NCBI GenBank assembly: GCA_002104985.1
Contig: MCGO01000293.1
Coordinates: 1-38,378 of the forward strand
Origin: Rhizoclosmatium globosum
Taxonomy: Eukaryota; Chytridiomycota; Chytridiomycetes; Chytridiales; Chytriomycetaceae
Direction: 5' to 3'
DNA: 38,378 nt
Shown in pieces: positions 22,516 through 33,388 of this stretch. Position 1 is the first letter of the stretch; each line of letters starts with the position of its first letter. The translations under genes were made by a program, and so were the position numbers. The notes below the pieces were generated by a model, which worked only from the letters and a program-made list of their open reading frames with translations, was not told the DNA's origin and searched no databases.

Positions 22516-23617
22516 TCAAATTATATCCCGAAACAACTCCTTCAAAGAATCACGTGCTGCTTTAACATGACTCAAATCGCGTTCTCCAGCGAGCTTTTGA
22601 GGTACAGGGCTTTCACTGGGTGACTGCAAGACTCGCCTTTTGAGCACAACAGGCGACGAAATCTTTCCAGCACCATTTTCTCCAATTTCTTCATTCACTT
22701 GTTCAATTGCTGCAAGGGTTTGTTTCCATCCGGGCTCGTGGTAGTTGGTTGAGGCGGAATAAATCCAGGGGCAATACCATCTGTGTTCTTCACGTGGATG
22801 AAAACGGAGGGAAATTGGTGTCGATTCTGGTGCGGAGCTCTTGGAGTATTTGGCGAGGTTGATAAGGCGGGTACAGAGATGGCATTTGAGCAAGGTTTTT
22901 GTAGGTGTTGAGATGGGTTCCCAGCCATATAAGGCGAGATTTAAGCATGATGTCGTTGTTACCGTGGATAAAGTGGGGTTTGGTTGAGTTGGGGTCAATG
23001 TCTTGAGGTATTGTGCAAGGTCCTTTAGAGGGACAGACGTCAATGAGGGACTTAAAGTAGCACTTCGTACATACATGACTCTTTTCAATGTGTGGAATTG
23101 ACTCTGGAATTTCAAGCAGTTTCCCTACTCTGTGTTGGGTTGCATGAACCAAATCCAAGACTGAGCACACAGGAAACGTAAAAGTCGATCCGCTTCGTAA
23201 TTCAGCGCATTTAGGCTGTTCAAGAGTGTTAGAGATATTAGGAGGATAGAGAAGAATGGAGCTACCAGTGCATGACCTCTTCGCAGCTGCTCTGGCTGTA
23301 CTTGACCTGCTAACTTCACATTGCACGTCAAGCACTGCAAAGTGTCAACAGCAATACAAGTCCATCCATTCAACGAGCATTCGACAGCGCTAATTGAGTC
23401 ATCTTTGTTGAACCACTGCCACTCGTGCAACGTCTGTTAGCAGTCAAACCATAAAACAGGACGGACTTATCTTGAATGTTTCCAGTCTGCGCATAAACTC
23501 GGAGTCCGTGTTTCGAATGAGGACTGGGTCTGTGAATGATACGGATGGTGCTGCATCAATCCCATCCGATCCAAGTAGAGCTTCATCCAACAAGGCTGCA
23601 ATCTTCCTTTTTGACAT
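22516..23617 (-). CDS. C3HC zinc-finger protein (NIPA/ZC3HC1, yeast Rsm1-like)
   Basis: Four exons (23617-23471, 23433-23266, 23215-23075, 23022-22516) join to 320 residues in one frame. The C3HC core reads ECSLNGWTC, then DTLQCLTC (C83, C86) and GHALPKC (H103, C108), followed by FPVCSVLDLVHATQHR. A second half with LALYGWEP, KCHLC and HRWYCPW matches the Rsm1/NuBaID-type second zinc module. In animals NIPA is tied to a nuclear ubiquitin ligase and the nuclear basket; in yeast Rsm1 is linked to mRNA export. The first intron (23434-23470, 37 nt) starts with AT instead of GT (ATAAGT...CTAACAG); all other junctions are GT-AG. The start is 92 bases from that of the divergent acyltransferase. Confidence 0.85.
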
Positions 23618-23709
23618 ACTGGATAATTAAATAACAATCAATTTTTTGAGAGAAAGCAAGAAGTGATTTTGAATTTGAAAAGTTGTTGATTTCGAAGCAA
23701 GTGTGATTG

Positions 23710-24984
23710 ATGGGAACCTCGGCAACAAACCTTCCTGTTTCAGAGGCCGATGCCACCACGCCGATCCTGCCCACCAAAACCAAGAAAGTGTCGCCGTTGA
23801 CGACCGCGGTCCGACTGACTGTCTGTTTTGTGTTTGGCGTGAGTTCAACGTTCACGCTGGCTCTTTTGATGGTTCTTGCCACGCCGATTTGGATTGTTTC
23901 CCCAAGATTATTTCGCTTTTTGGGGCGACAGGCGAAAGTTGCGTTTACTTCGACGGCTGCGATTCTTCACTGGCTCTTTATGGGGAACATTGAGTTTGTG
24001 ATTACGGGCGAGCCTTCCTTTGAGCGCCAGCAGATTGTGTTTGCGAATCATCAGACTTTGACTGATTGGTGGTGGCTTGGTCTTTGTGCGTAAGTGTGTT
24101 TCATGTCGGTTCCCCTTCATCGTTTATTGACACAACGTATCACCTTTAGCTGGCACCAGGGCACTCCGCTTATTAGTGGAATCAAGATTATTCTGATGGA
24201 TTACCTCAAATACGTACCCTTCTTTGGCTGGCTCGCCTACCTGATTGACTTCATCTTCTTGAAGCAAAAGTGGGCATTGGATGAAGCAACGTTCGCTCGT
24301 TCCTTGACACCCCTTCCAAACCGCCCCTCCGAACCACTCTGGCTCCTTATATTCCCAGAAGGTCTTCTACTCCACCAAAAGAACCTGAACAGTGCCGCCG
24401 CTTTCATTGAAAAGCAGAAAGCTTCTCTCCCACCTGGAAGTTACACTCCTCGGTTGCCCACAAACGTCATTCTCCCTCGATCCAAAGGTCTTTACACATG
24501 CATCAAGAAATTAAACAACCCAGAAGCTATTGCACCAGTCACAACTCTTATGGACGTTACATTCGCCTTCTCCCCCTCTGCCCAAGAACAAGGTCTATTC
24601 CCCAACCAAGTTCTGACACCCCTCGCATTTTTTGGAAAAGGAACCCCTGATATTGTTTCTCGCGTGCATATTGATTTCAGACGTATGGAAGGGCCTGTGA
24701 ACGGTGTCGACCGTCTATCACAACTATCTGAGACTGAGTTTACTGAATGGTTGAATAAGCGATGGGAACTCAAAGATGATCTGTTGGGATATTTCCGAAA
24801 GAATGGGCAATTTGAAGGATTCGTTGGTGCTAGACATGATCAGTCGATTCAAGTGGGTGCTCGGGAAACTAGTTTCAAGATTGTTCCCAAGGCAATGGAT
24901 TTCTTGAGAGTGTTTGGTGCGTTTTTCGCGTTGTGGAGTATCATCGCTGTGTTTACTTTGATTGGGGTGTTTGTGAGGGCATAA
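23710..24984 (+). CDS. Lysophospholipid / 1-acylglycerol-3-phosphate acyltransferase (PlsC family)
   Basis: Two exons (23710-24089, 24150-24984) encode 404 residues. The catalytic acyltransferase motif is NHQTLTDWWW (H114, D119), followed by GWLAYLIDFIFLKQKW and IFPEG (F195-G198), the acyl-acceptor-binding block. TM segments occur near residues 35-65 and at the C-terminus (FGAFFALWSIIAVFTLIGVF), giving the layout of the eukaryotic LCLAT/AGPAT5 and yeast Cst26/Cld1-neighbour type enzymes of ER or mitochondrial membranes. It transfers acyl chains from acyl-CoA to lysophospholipids such as lysophosphatidic acid or lysophosphatidylinositol; the exact acceptor is not readable. The start is the ATG at 23710. 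It is divergent from the C3HC gene and 146 bases upstream of kinase 1. Confidence 0.92.
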
Positions 24985-25130
24985 GGACGAATTGTCTGCA
25001 CCAGTGAGAGGAACTATTAGATTAAAGTTCGTTTGAAAGGAATACACTTCAATAGACAAGAAAAAGAGGGTTTGGCCAGTTTTACTTTTCCACCAAGACC
25101 ACTTTCCAAACTTCAAAACTTGATCACAAA

Positions 25131-26932
25131 ATGGCGCAGGAAAGATACGAGGCCGTGAAGAAGCTGCACTCGTCCGTGTACGCCGGCTACGACCACGAAA
25201 CCGGCGAAGAAGTCGCAATGAAAGTGTACCCGTCTGCTGCGGGAAGCCCGACCAGTGTTGCGAGAACCGAGGCTCACACGCTCAACGAACTGACGCCGCT
25301 CAACCCGGACCGAATCGTCAACTTCAAAGCCTTCTTTAAAAACAGCAAGGATCAGTACGTGCTTGTCATGGAGAGGTGCGTTCTGTTGCTGATGAATGAG
25401 TAGTTTGATGGGTGGTGGGTGATGGGTGATGCAGGGGCAGTCCGCACTGAACACACTCAATTCAACTCAATTCAACCAGAGCCGAATACACTGTCCAGGA
25501 TGTATTGAATGCCCGTGCTTCAAAGTCTCTCACAGAACACGAAACTCGCATTGTCGTCCACGCCATCTTGGACGCTCTTGCAACTCTCCACAGCAAGTTC
25601 TACGTTCACAGAGACGTTCAGCCCTCCAACTTCCTCCTCTTTACCAACGACCTCAACTCTTGTAAGCTGGGTGACTTGAACAATAGCGCTGAAGACAACC
25701 ATCTCAACACTGGTATCATTGGGGTCAACGGTACAAAGGGTTACAACGTAAGATTCGAAATGTTATATTGATCCCCACTAATATTTACTTTACTCATATG
25801 CCAGGCTCCTGAAGTTGTGAACAACAAGCGCTATGGTCGTCCAGCTGACATGTGGTCGCTGGGAATGACAACGTACCAGTTGCTCTTTGGTGAACTTCCT
25901 TTCAAAGAACGTGGTGGCCTTTTCTCCATCAAACACAAGCTTACGTTCCCAGCAAATATTAAAGTGTCGAACGAGGCCCGCGACTTTATTCAGCACCTAC
26001 TTATTGATGACCCTTCAGATCGTTACACTGTCGAACAAGCCCTTGAGCATCCTTGGGTCAAACCATTGAGAACATCTCAATTCAGCGCAGTCATTGTCTC
26101 TAACCTTCGTGATCCTCGCGAATTGGTTCCTGGTTTCCCTGGCTGGTACAAAGTCATCCCTCGTGATGGTGGACGCGAATATTACTACGACAAGGCATCG
26201 GGTCACAGACAGTGGAATCACCCTGAAGCAGAGCCGTACGTTTTGTACGATACTGCAATTGTGTATGGGCAACAGGAAAAGCCTAATACCGTCCAAACCC
26301 TTGAAGGGGATAATCGAGTCCCAACAGTAGAACGTGGAATGTCTACACCAGTCGTGACGATTTCTGAACACAATGATGAAGATCGATTGGCGCGCCACTC
26401 TACTGTTCCAGCCCAAAGAACTTTGTCCCCCACCACGCAAGTTGAAAGAAAGCGATCCTTCATGGGATTGGGAAAGAGAAGGGATTCATCTCCTCCTCCT
26501 TCTCCTCTCCAGTCATCTCCGTCATTCGTCCCTGGACCACCCGCTGTCAATCCGATTCCAAGTCCTGAACAACCTAGCTCAGAGCTATATGTGCCATCGG
26601 TTAACACTTCAGTCAACCGGCGCCCGTCTATTGTTCCCCCACCTCCAAGAATTATTGCCATTGAAGCCACTACAGTTCCAATGACGATTCAACCTGTTGC
26701 CCCAAAACCTAAGCCCCAAACTCGCGTCGGTGCTAATCTGCCATCTGCTACCATCAGCGATTTGAGCTGGGGCAAGCAATCTCTTTGGGAGCGGGTTACA
26801 AACAAAAACAGGAAGCATTTGCTCGAGTATTCTTTCAAGACTGAGGTCTGTATTGCTGCGTGGTTGTTGCTTCCTTTCTTGGGATGGTTGCGATGGGTTG
26901 CCATCATCTTCTTGATTGCGAACTTTGTGTGA
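25131..26932 (+). CDS. Kinase-WW-tail-anchor protein 1 (probable pseudokinase)
   Basis: Three exons (25131-25375, 25480-25747, 25805-26932) encode 546 residues. Residues about 5-240 form a protein-kinase fold: VAMK (K31), a helix-C Glu (RTEAHTLNEL), HRDVQPSN (D127; Gln129 replaces the usual Lys), GDLN (147-149 replaces DFG), APEVV and DMWSLGMTTYQLLFG. No Gly-rich loop is visible. A WW domain follows (W285...W308-N-H-P311), which would bind Pro-rich ligands. Then comes a Ser/Pro-rich linker with PPP motifs and a C-terminal hydrophobic pair (AAWLLLPFLGW, then WVAIIFLIANFV) that suggests a tail anchor in a membrane. The altered HRDxK and DFG motifs predict weak or no catalysis, although the metal-binding Asp147 and Asn132 remain. 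A paralogue lies 1.45 kb downstream. Confidence 0.9.
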
Positions 26933-28385
26933 TTCTAGTATTGCTGAAAGAGGCCTCATATTATTATGTTATCGATAAGAACAAATAGAACTCTTAAAAT
27001 ATTATTTGAAATGTGTTGACTAGTTCCTTTTTGGGATTTGTCCTTCGTGGCCATTTTGATAGGTTTGATGGTTTTCTTCGTTCAACTCAACTCAACGTCT
27101 CGCTCACCCATTGGGTGCAGCCAACAACTGAACTACATTTTCTTCACAAACTTGATGAACACAATAATTAACTTAAACGCTGGCGGCAAGCATTCCGTGG
27201 ATTTGAAGAAAATAATCCGAAGTGTATGAACTTTTTCAGCAAGCCAACTTAGACTCTTGGGCACTGAACCAGAAGCAGTTTTTAAGCTTATTAAGGGGAC
27301 TTGTTTCTAGTTTCTTCATCTGGATTCTTAGGACAAGACTGTGACAATATTTGTATTTCACTGTATTCCATGATCTCTGACCTTGTCAATGTATTTGTTT
27401 TGGTTGTGAAGGCTAACAGTGAGCCCCTTTTAAATCAAGGATTCAAAAAACAACAACATAATATTCTGATTTTCAACAAAATCAATATCAAAAATAATAT
27501 ATGAGTATTTCTCAAGGAGCTTGTGTTCCAATTGCAGCCAAGTGCCAACCCAAATGCATTGACGGTTAAAAAATCACTATTCAATACACTTCTGTCTCAG
27601 TCATTTGTGGTGCCTTACTTGTCCCTCCAAACAACCATTGGTCAACATATTTCTTGAATTGATGGTTCATTTGGCAAGGCATGAATTCAGATGGAATAGA
27701 TCTGTTCACAGATTGCTTGCTCACTGGTGGTGAGGCCAAGGACCATTCTTGTGCAATCAAATTGAGTATTATGATCAAATCATCAGCCAAACTCCTTTAT
27801 TGTCTAAATTGCATCTTGTGCTAGTGAGATCTCTTCAACACAAATATTTCACAGAGAAAGCTTACATTCATTCTGTGGATTTAAATGCAGCAGCCGCATT
27901 TTAAGTTTGTAAATTAGATTTGTCAGTGGTGAAACCATCATTTGTTTTTCCTCATTAATAAAATATACTTCTATGCAATCACAGCTTTATGGAACTCCAG
28001 TGGACACTCCAACCATCAAATCAATCTGACCGTTGCAATGTGCAATGACGAACGCAAATGAGAAATTCCTTATTCCTAACAAAACTCTGTTCCTACTTCA
28101 CTCCATCAACTTCTAACTTATATCACTTCCACATTTTCCCTTGACTTGACGACAAAGCTTTCTTTGTTCCCTATTTTAAAATCTCACATTCAGCTTGCAT
28201 ACTCTCAAAATCTATCTTGTCAATAAAGCTGGACTCAAATATGGATATAGAGTCTCGGGCCACATCCGGTATTAACAGCAGCTAGTATTGGTAGGCGGCA
28301 ACAGTATTTCATCTCTAAATCAAAACTAACTTGATTTATATCTTTTTAATCAATGATTATAACGCTTTTAAATTTGTTGTTCAAA
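26933..28385. other. 1.45-kb AT-rich spacer between the two kinase genes
   Basis: No gene could be recognised here. Short frames are present: 27038-27229 on the + strand, and 27581-27790 on the - strand with 69 codons (PVSKQSVNRSIPSEFMPCQM...). None has a known domain or clear splice partners. The region is richer in A/T than its flanks, especially 27100-28000. It is the longest geneless stretch in the window and could be a decayed insertion or the promoter and 5' leader of kinase 2. No terminal repeats or target-site duplication were seen by eye. Confidence 0.4.
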
Positions 28386-30348
28386 ATGAGTGTTGAACGC
28401 TTTTACGCAGTATCCCGTATCAACGGACTACAACACTTATGGAACGGCAAAGACCATGAAACAGGCGAAGAAGTCGTTATGAAGATGGCAGATATCGAGA
28501 TTGACTCTGACTACGACAACGTCAATGAACGGGCCCGGATGGAGGCACACACCCTCAATGAACTCAGTCCGCTCAATCCAGACCGAATTGTCGGCTTTAA
28601 GGCTTTCTACAGAAACAGCGAAAACCAATACGTTCTGGTGATGGAGAAGTTAGTGATTGGTTGGATGACTTGGATATGACATATTGACTGCCCTTGTTTG
28701 TCACAGGGCCGTATGCAGCGTAGACGATGTACTCAAGTATCGAAAGCGATTCACTGAACATGAGGCTAAAGTTGTTATCCATGCTGTTCTGGAGGCACTT
28801 GTTACTTGCCACAAGAAATACATTGTCCACAGAGATATAAAGCCTGCCAACCTCTTGCTCTTTACGAATGACTTGAATTCATGCAAATTGGGTGACTTTG
28901 GAATCTGTTCCGAAGACAACGGGTACAACTCTGTTGGTGGCATGAAAGGAACCGCAGGATATTTCGCTCCTGAGATTCTCAAGAAACAGCAGTATGGTCG
29001 CTCTGTAGATATTTGGTCCACTGGGGTTACTGCGTACCAATTGTTGTTCGGCTCATTGCCCTTCCCCGCCACCAACAAACCAACAAATATGTTCAGTGCA
29101 AAAAACAAGCTCATCTTCCCATCAAGAGACATTTCGAATGAAGCTCAAGACTTTATTAAAGCTCTTCTTATTGATGAACCTTCTGAGCGTCTTACTGCGG
29201 TGCAAGCTCTTTCCCATCCTTGGATTGCCCCGTTACGAAATGCTCAAAAATCAAGCGCAGTCTATGCTCCTGAAGAACCAATTATTCCTGAACCAGTGCC
29301 TGGATTCCCTGGCTGGTTGAAGCTCAAGCGGGGCAAGGAGCCTGCCTACTTTTTCCACGAACTCACAAGACAGACGCAATGGAATCACCCAGAAGAAGAT
29401 CCCTTGCCCGTCTATACGGAGACTGTTATTCGAAACACGGCTCCTGCTGCTATGTCACATCAGCACGGAGTTGCCTATGTGGATCCTGGTCGAAGCCAAA
29501 CAGTTAGGCCACATCGGTCGTCTGCCGGTGCTTTGGATCTTCCGGCTCGTGGATTCTCGAACCCCGAGGTTTATCATGAAGTTCAACGTGTTCCCCAAAG
29601 CCAACAATCCACTGCCGGGTCTTCTCGGCCGTCTCATTATGTTCCTCAACAGGACAATGACGACGATGATGACGATGAAGAGCCATTGATTCGAAAAACA
29701 AAAAGCCAACGTAGACGAGAGATGGATGCTGCTCGTGCTTCCTCGCCACCAGCTCCATCGAAACCAACGAGGAAAACTGTTGGTTTTGCAAATGAGAGCA
29801 CGGAAATTACTACTCCTCCTTTTGTTGGACGCACTCCTGCTGCATACGTTCGTGGAGGTCCAAGCACTGGAATCGCAAGCGAACCTGTACTTTCTCCAGC
29901 CAATTCTCCTATTACATCTCCTATTCAGAAACAAGCTCCTATGAATCCTATTTCCACGCCTCCTACAACTGTTCCTGCTGTTTCCCCACGCCTCTATATT
30001 CCTGCCGACGCACCTCCTCCAAGTCCTGCAAGACAAAACTCTGTGCGACTTCAACCAACTCCAGCGCCAACAGTCACGAAAACATCAAGCAACAGTTCCT
30101 TGCTCTCATTGTTTAGGTCAAAGCCCACCAATGTTGTCCAACGCACACCAAGTGTTGCGTCTGGAACTTCTGCCACCATTAATGATATTACTTGGACTCG
30201 AGCATCGTGGGACCATCGTGTGCAGCAATGGCATAACGATCCTATTCGAATGGCGGTTTGTGTCATTGTTTGGCTGGCTATTCCATTGATGGGTGGATGG
30301 ATTCGTATTGCTGGAATCGGGTTTTTGCTATCTCAACTTCTCATGTGA
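28386..30348 (+). CDS. Kinase-WW-tail-anchor protein 2 (catalytic motifs intact)
   Basis: Two exons (28386-28648, 28707-30348) encode 634 residues. The kinase domain has VVMK (K33), a helix-C Glu (RMEAHTLNEL), HRDIKPAN (D131, K133), GDFG (151-153), an activation segment ending in GTAGYFAPEIL, and DIWSTGVTAYQLLFG. Apart from a missing Gly-rich loop it should be active; the APE/DxWS style resembles CAMK/ULK-type Ser/Thr kinases. A WW domain follows (W291...W313-N-H-P316). A long disordered linker holds an acidic run (DNDDDDDDEE), a basic patch (KTKSQRRRE) and many SPxxP/PPP motifs that could be WW ligands in cis or in its paralogue. It ends in a membrane segment (AVCVIVWLAIPLMGGWIRI...). The ATG at 28386 is preferred over one 33 bases upstream because kinase 1 starts at the equivalent position. 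Confidence 0.92.
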
Positions 30349-30426
30349 AACCTCATGATGATCTCATATTACTTTTTCAATAAACATCTCATAATTATTC
30401 ACGGAAAAGGAAAAGGAAAAGAGGAA

Positions 30427-31819
30427 ATGAACAATGAACCACTTCGGTACACCGTTACGCACCCTTCAACTGGAACAGCTTCGAACATTAGGTTCCTAAA
30501 AGATGCATTCTTACCAGTTGGATATCCAGAAAGCGTATCTCCAGACTACACAACCTATCAGATATTTGACTCCCTTCAGGCATTTTGTTCCAACATTACA
30601 GGCAAGTGCATGCTATTTGGCTGCTTCAAAACTATCAACTAATGACAAACAGGAGTCCTTGCTGCCCGAGCGAGCTTCAAACAGGCCGGCGTGGGTGATG
30701 CGACAGCTTCAGTCACAGCGGCCACTATAACGTGGTTATTACAGGATGGAACAGGCATGATTGGACGGATTCTGTATGCGTGGAGGGTTTCTTTCTTCCT
30801 CGATGCTGATTGCAAGCAGTGGCGGTTTTATGCGGACATTCTGAATGATTCCGCTAGCTTTATTGGGGTGTTGACGCCAATGATTCTTCCGAAAGCATGG
30901 TTTACGTTTTCAGCATGTGTTGCTTCGTTGTTGAAAGCGTTATGTGGTGTAACTGGTGGAAGCACGAAGGCGGCTCTTTCACAGCATTTTGCAATCAGAG
31001 ATAACATGGCTGATCTTCATGCTAAAGAAGGAAGTCAGGAAACGGTCGTGGGTTTAGTTGGGATGGTTCTCGGAAGTGCGATAGTCCATTTGGTACCTGA
31101 TGAATCTGCGTTCGCTACTTGGAGCTGTTTTGTGAGTATGATATTGATGGTCTGAGTTAACTGATGCAGATTGTTAGGTTTTCTTCACAGCCCTGCACTT
31201 GGTGTGCAATTATTGTGGAATTTCAGCCGTTGTTATGCCGTCCCTGAATACACAGCGCGGATTTCTCGTTATTCGCGAATACTTGGAGTCGGAGGATTCA
31301 GCTGTAATGCAGCCTGAAACTGTTGCTCGGATGGAAACAATCTTCTGGTCTCAAAATTACTTCAATGGAAGCCTTTGGAACAAGAAACAATGTAATATCA
31401 AGGCACAAATTCAAATGGGGGTATCTTTAGATTGCGTTATAGATGCATGGTCAGGTGGTGTAAATGAGGAAGGCTCAGATCTAGAGTCAATTGTGGATTT
31501 GTTTCATACCGTCTCCCGTCACTTCTTGTCCCTAGAACGGAACAGAATAATGGTCGCGATTCACCGTGATGCAACACCGGTTGATGTATTCTTGGCATAT
31601 TTTCATGCTCTGATTCTTCAGAAGACGCTTTTGGATATCTCGCATGATAACCTTAAGGACGCTGCTGGACGTCGAAATATTGTCAAAGAATCTGTTTTGG
31701 AATACCGTAAACGACGGGATGAATTCTTGGCTAAACTTCGCAGCGCAGGATGGGAAGTTGAGGGAGTTCACCAGAGTCGGATTTACCTTCACGACGCGTA
31801 TCGTTTCCATTTCGAGTAA
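30427..31819 (+). CDS. RUS family protein (DUF647, root UVB-sensitive-like)
   Basis: Three exons (30427-30601, 30653-31131, 31178-31819) give 431 residues. The DUF647 signature is clear: FLPVGYPESVSPDYTTYQIFDSLQAF, then TITWLLQDGTGMIGRILYAW, a GVTGGSTKAALSQHFA block and FTALHLVCNYCGISAVVM plus TLN-type NTQRGFLV. Several hydrophobic segments fit a membrane-associated protein. Plant members act in UV-B sensing and vitamin B6-linked development; fungal and animal (RUSF1) functions are not established. The C-terminal part contains EYRKRRDEFLAKLRSAGWEV, typical of the family. The first intron is GC-AG (GCAAGT...ACAG, 51 nt). It starts 78 bases after kinase 2, on the same strand. Confidence 0.92.
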
Positions 31820-31894
31820 AGATACAGCATTAATGATTAAACCCAGTTTTATGTGAACTTGAGAGAAAAAGAAATCGAAAGTCATCAGAAAGTC

Positions 31895-33318
31895 ATGGCG
31901 GACCTTGAAGAAGACCCCCTCTCGGTTTCCTTCAAGGACACAGTGTTCCTTGAGCAGTGTGGACTGTCTTACGAGAATGCGCTAGAGTACTTTAGGCTAT
32001 CGCAGTTCTTTGATAAGACGTCAATCAACCAACAGCTCATTATGCAAACCAAATACAACCAACTGGGGACGGCAACAATGGATGCGAGGTACGGACGTTT
32101 AATTTGGGGATGCTTTGCCGATAGCTTTCTGACATTTTGGTTGGATGCACAGCTCGTTGAGAGGTATTGAGTACGCTCTGCATTCGTGGTCCAACATGCC
32201 CAGCTTGTACATTATACACAAGTACTTTCGACACACGAGAGAGAAAAGTAAGTTCGTGTGTACTTAACTTGGCTGCGAGGGAGGCTGGTACCTAACACAG
32301 ATCATTCATCAGCTGAACTGCTTGCCGTATATTACATTGCGGAGGGCACCATATACCAATCCCCGGATCTTTTTACCTTGTTATCGAACCGCATTGTATG
32401 TATATGTACTTTGGATCTTATAGTACTCTAATTATGATTTTAAAGCTGACAAGTCTACACCATGTTCAACACGCATTTTCGACCGTATCCCAAGAGTCAC
32501 GGTTTCAGCCTGCTCGGCCGTATCATTGGGGATACGAAGAAGAGATGAATGCAGAAGATGATTGGGTGAAATCTTCAGCAGACAAACACAGAAACAAAAG
32601 GGATGCCATGAACGTAGATGTCAACGAGGATGATGACGGAATAGTGATTGAAGCTGGAGGATTGGAAGAAGAAGACGAAGATGAAGGCGTTGATGTGGAC
32701 GGGATTGTTAATCTCGGAGAAACGAGAGGGACCAGTGGTACAGGCGCTGAAAGGAAAGAATCATATATGAAGTTCAGGCCACTGTCAGCAACCAACTACG
32801 ATGGAGCCCGAGCAGCATACGAGTTTTCTGCGCGTGTAGATGGCTTGATTGAGAAGATGCGTGCATCTGGGCCTTCGTGGAGTACTGGAGGAGGATTTGG
32901 TTTGGCGGGCAGTGGTGGCAGTGGAGTAGAGGAAAAATCAGTAGACGGAACTACCGGTGTGGTTGGAACGGGACTTACGCTTGAGGAATTGAAAGCGGCA
33001 GCTAAGGCCAAAATGGAGGCGAGGGCTGCAGCGATTCAGGCAGCAAACGCGGTTGCGGGATTCAAAAGGCCTGAGCCTGTTGATGGAGGAGGCTATCGCG
33101 CAATGCCCAGCGCAGCAAGTGGAGGAACCAAGAAGAAAAAGAGGATGATGTCAAGCAGCAGTATGTCAGAATCTGTTGGTACACCAGAGTATTCAGGACC
33201 AAGCACAACAGGGCTAGTTCCTGTTCAAAGCCCCTTTGTCATTCGTGGATCCCAATCGAACGTGTCATCACCGTTTGTAAAGAAAGGGTCGGGCTCTGGA
33301 TCCAAAAAGAAAACATAA
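31895..33318 (+). CDS. MED6: Mediator complex subunit Med6
   Basis: Four exons (31895-32088, 32162-32247, 32301-32395, 32446-33318) encode 415 residues. The conserved domain fills residues 1-150: SVSFKDTVFLEQCGL, NALEYFRLSQFFDKTSINQ, GIEYALH, PSLYIIHKYFRH, YYIAEGTIYQSPDLFTLLSNRI and SLHHVQHAF. This matches Med6 of the Mediator head module, which links activators to RNA polymerase II in the nucleus. The C-terminal 260 residues are disordered, with an acidic patch (EEEDEDEG), Gly/Ser-rich stretches and a basic end (KKKKRMM, GSGSKKKT). Start chosen at ATG 31895, next to the conserved domain; an in-frame ATG at 31853 is possible. It lies 75 bases after the RUS gene. Confidence 0.95.
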
Positions 33319-33388
33319 ATCCGCATAGTTACTTATATTATTTGTTTTCTGAAAGAGGGAAGAGAGAAGTGAAAAACAAAGTCACAAA

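Noticed and set aside
23023..23074. Apparent frameshift in the C3HC gene
   Set aside because: A 52-nt GTATGT...CTAAAG intron here restores the frame exactly, so no indel is needed.
27581..27790. Possible small gene or transposase remnant on the - strand
   Set aside because: Only 69 codons, no recognisable motif, no terminal repeats and no splice partner; kept only as part of the spacer description.
29455..30054. 199-codon Arg/Ser-rich frame on the - strand
   Set aside because: Antisense to the disordered linker of kinase 2; no independent evidence of coding.
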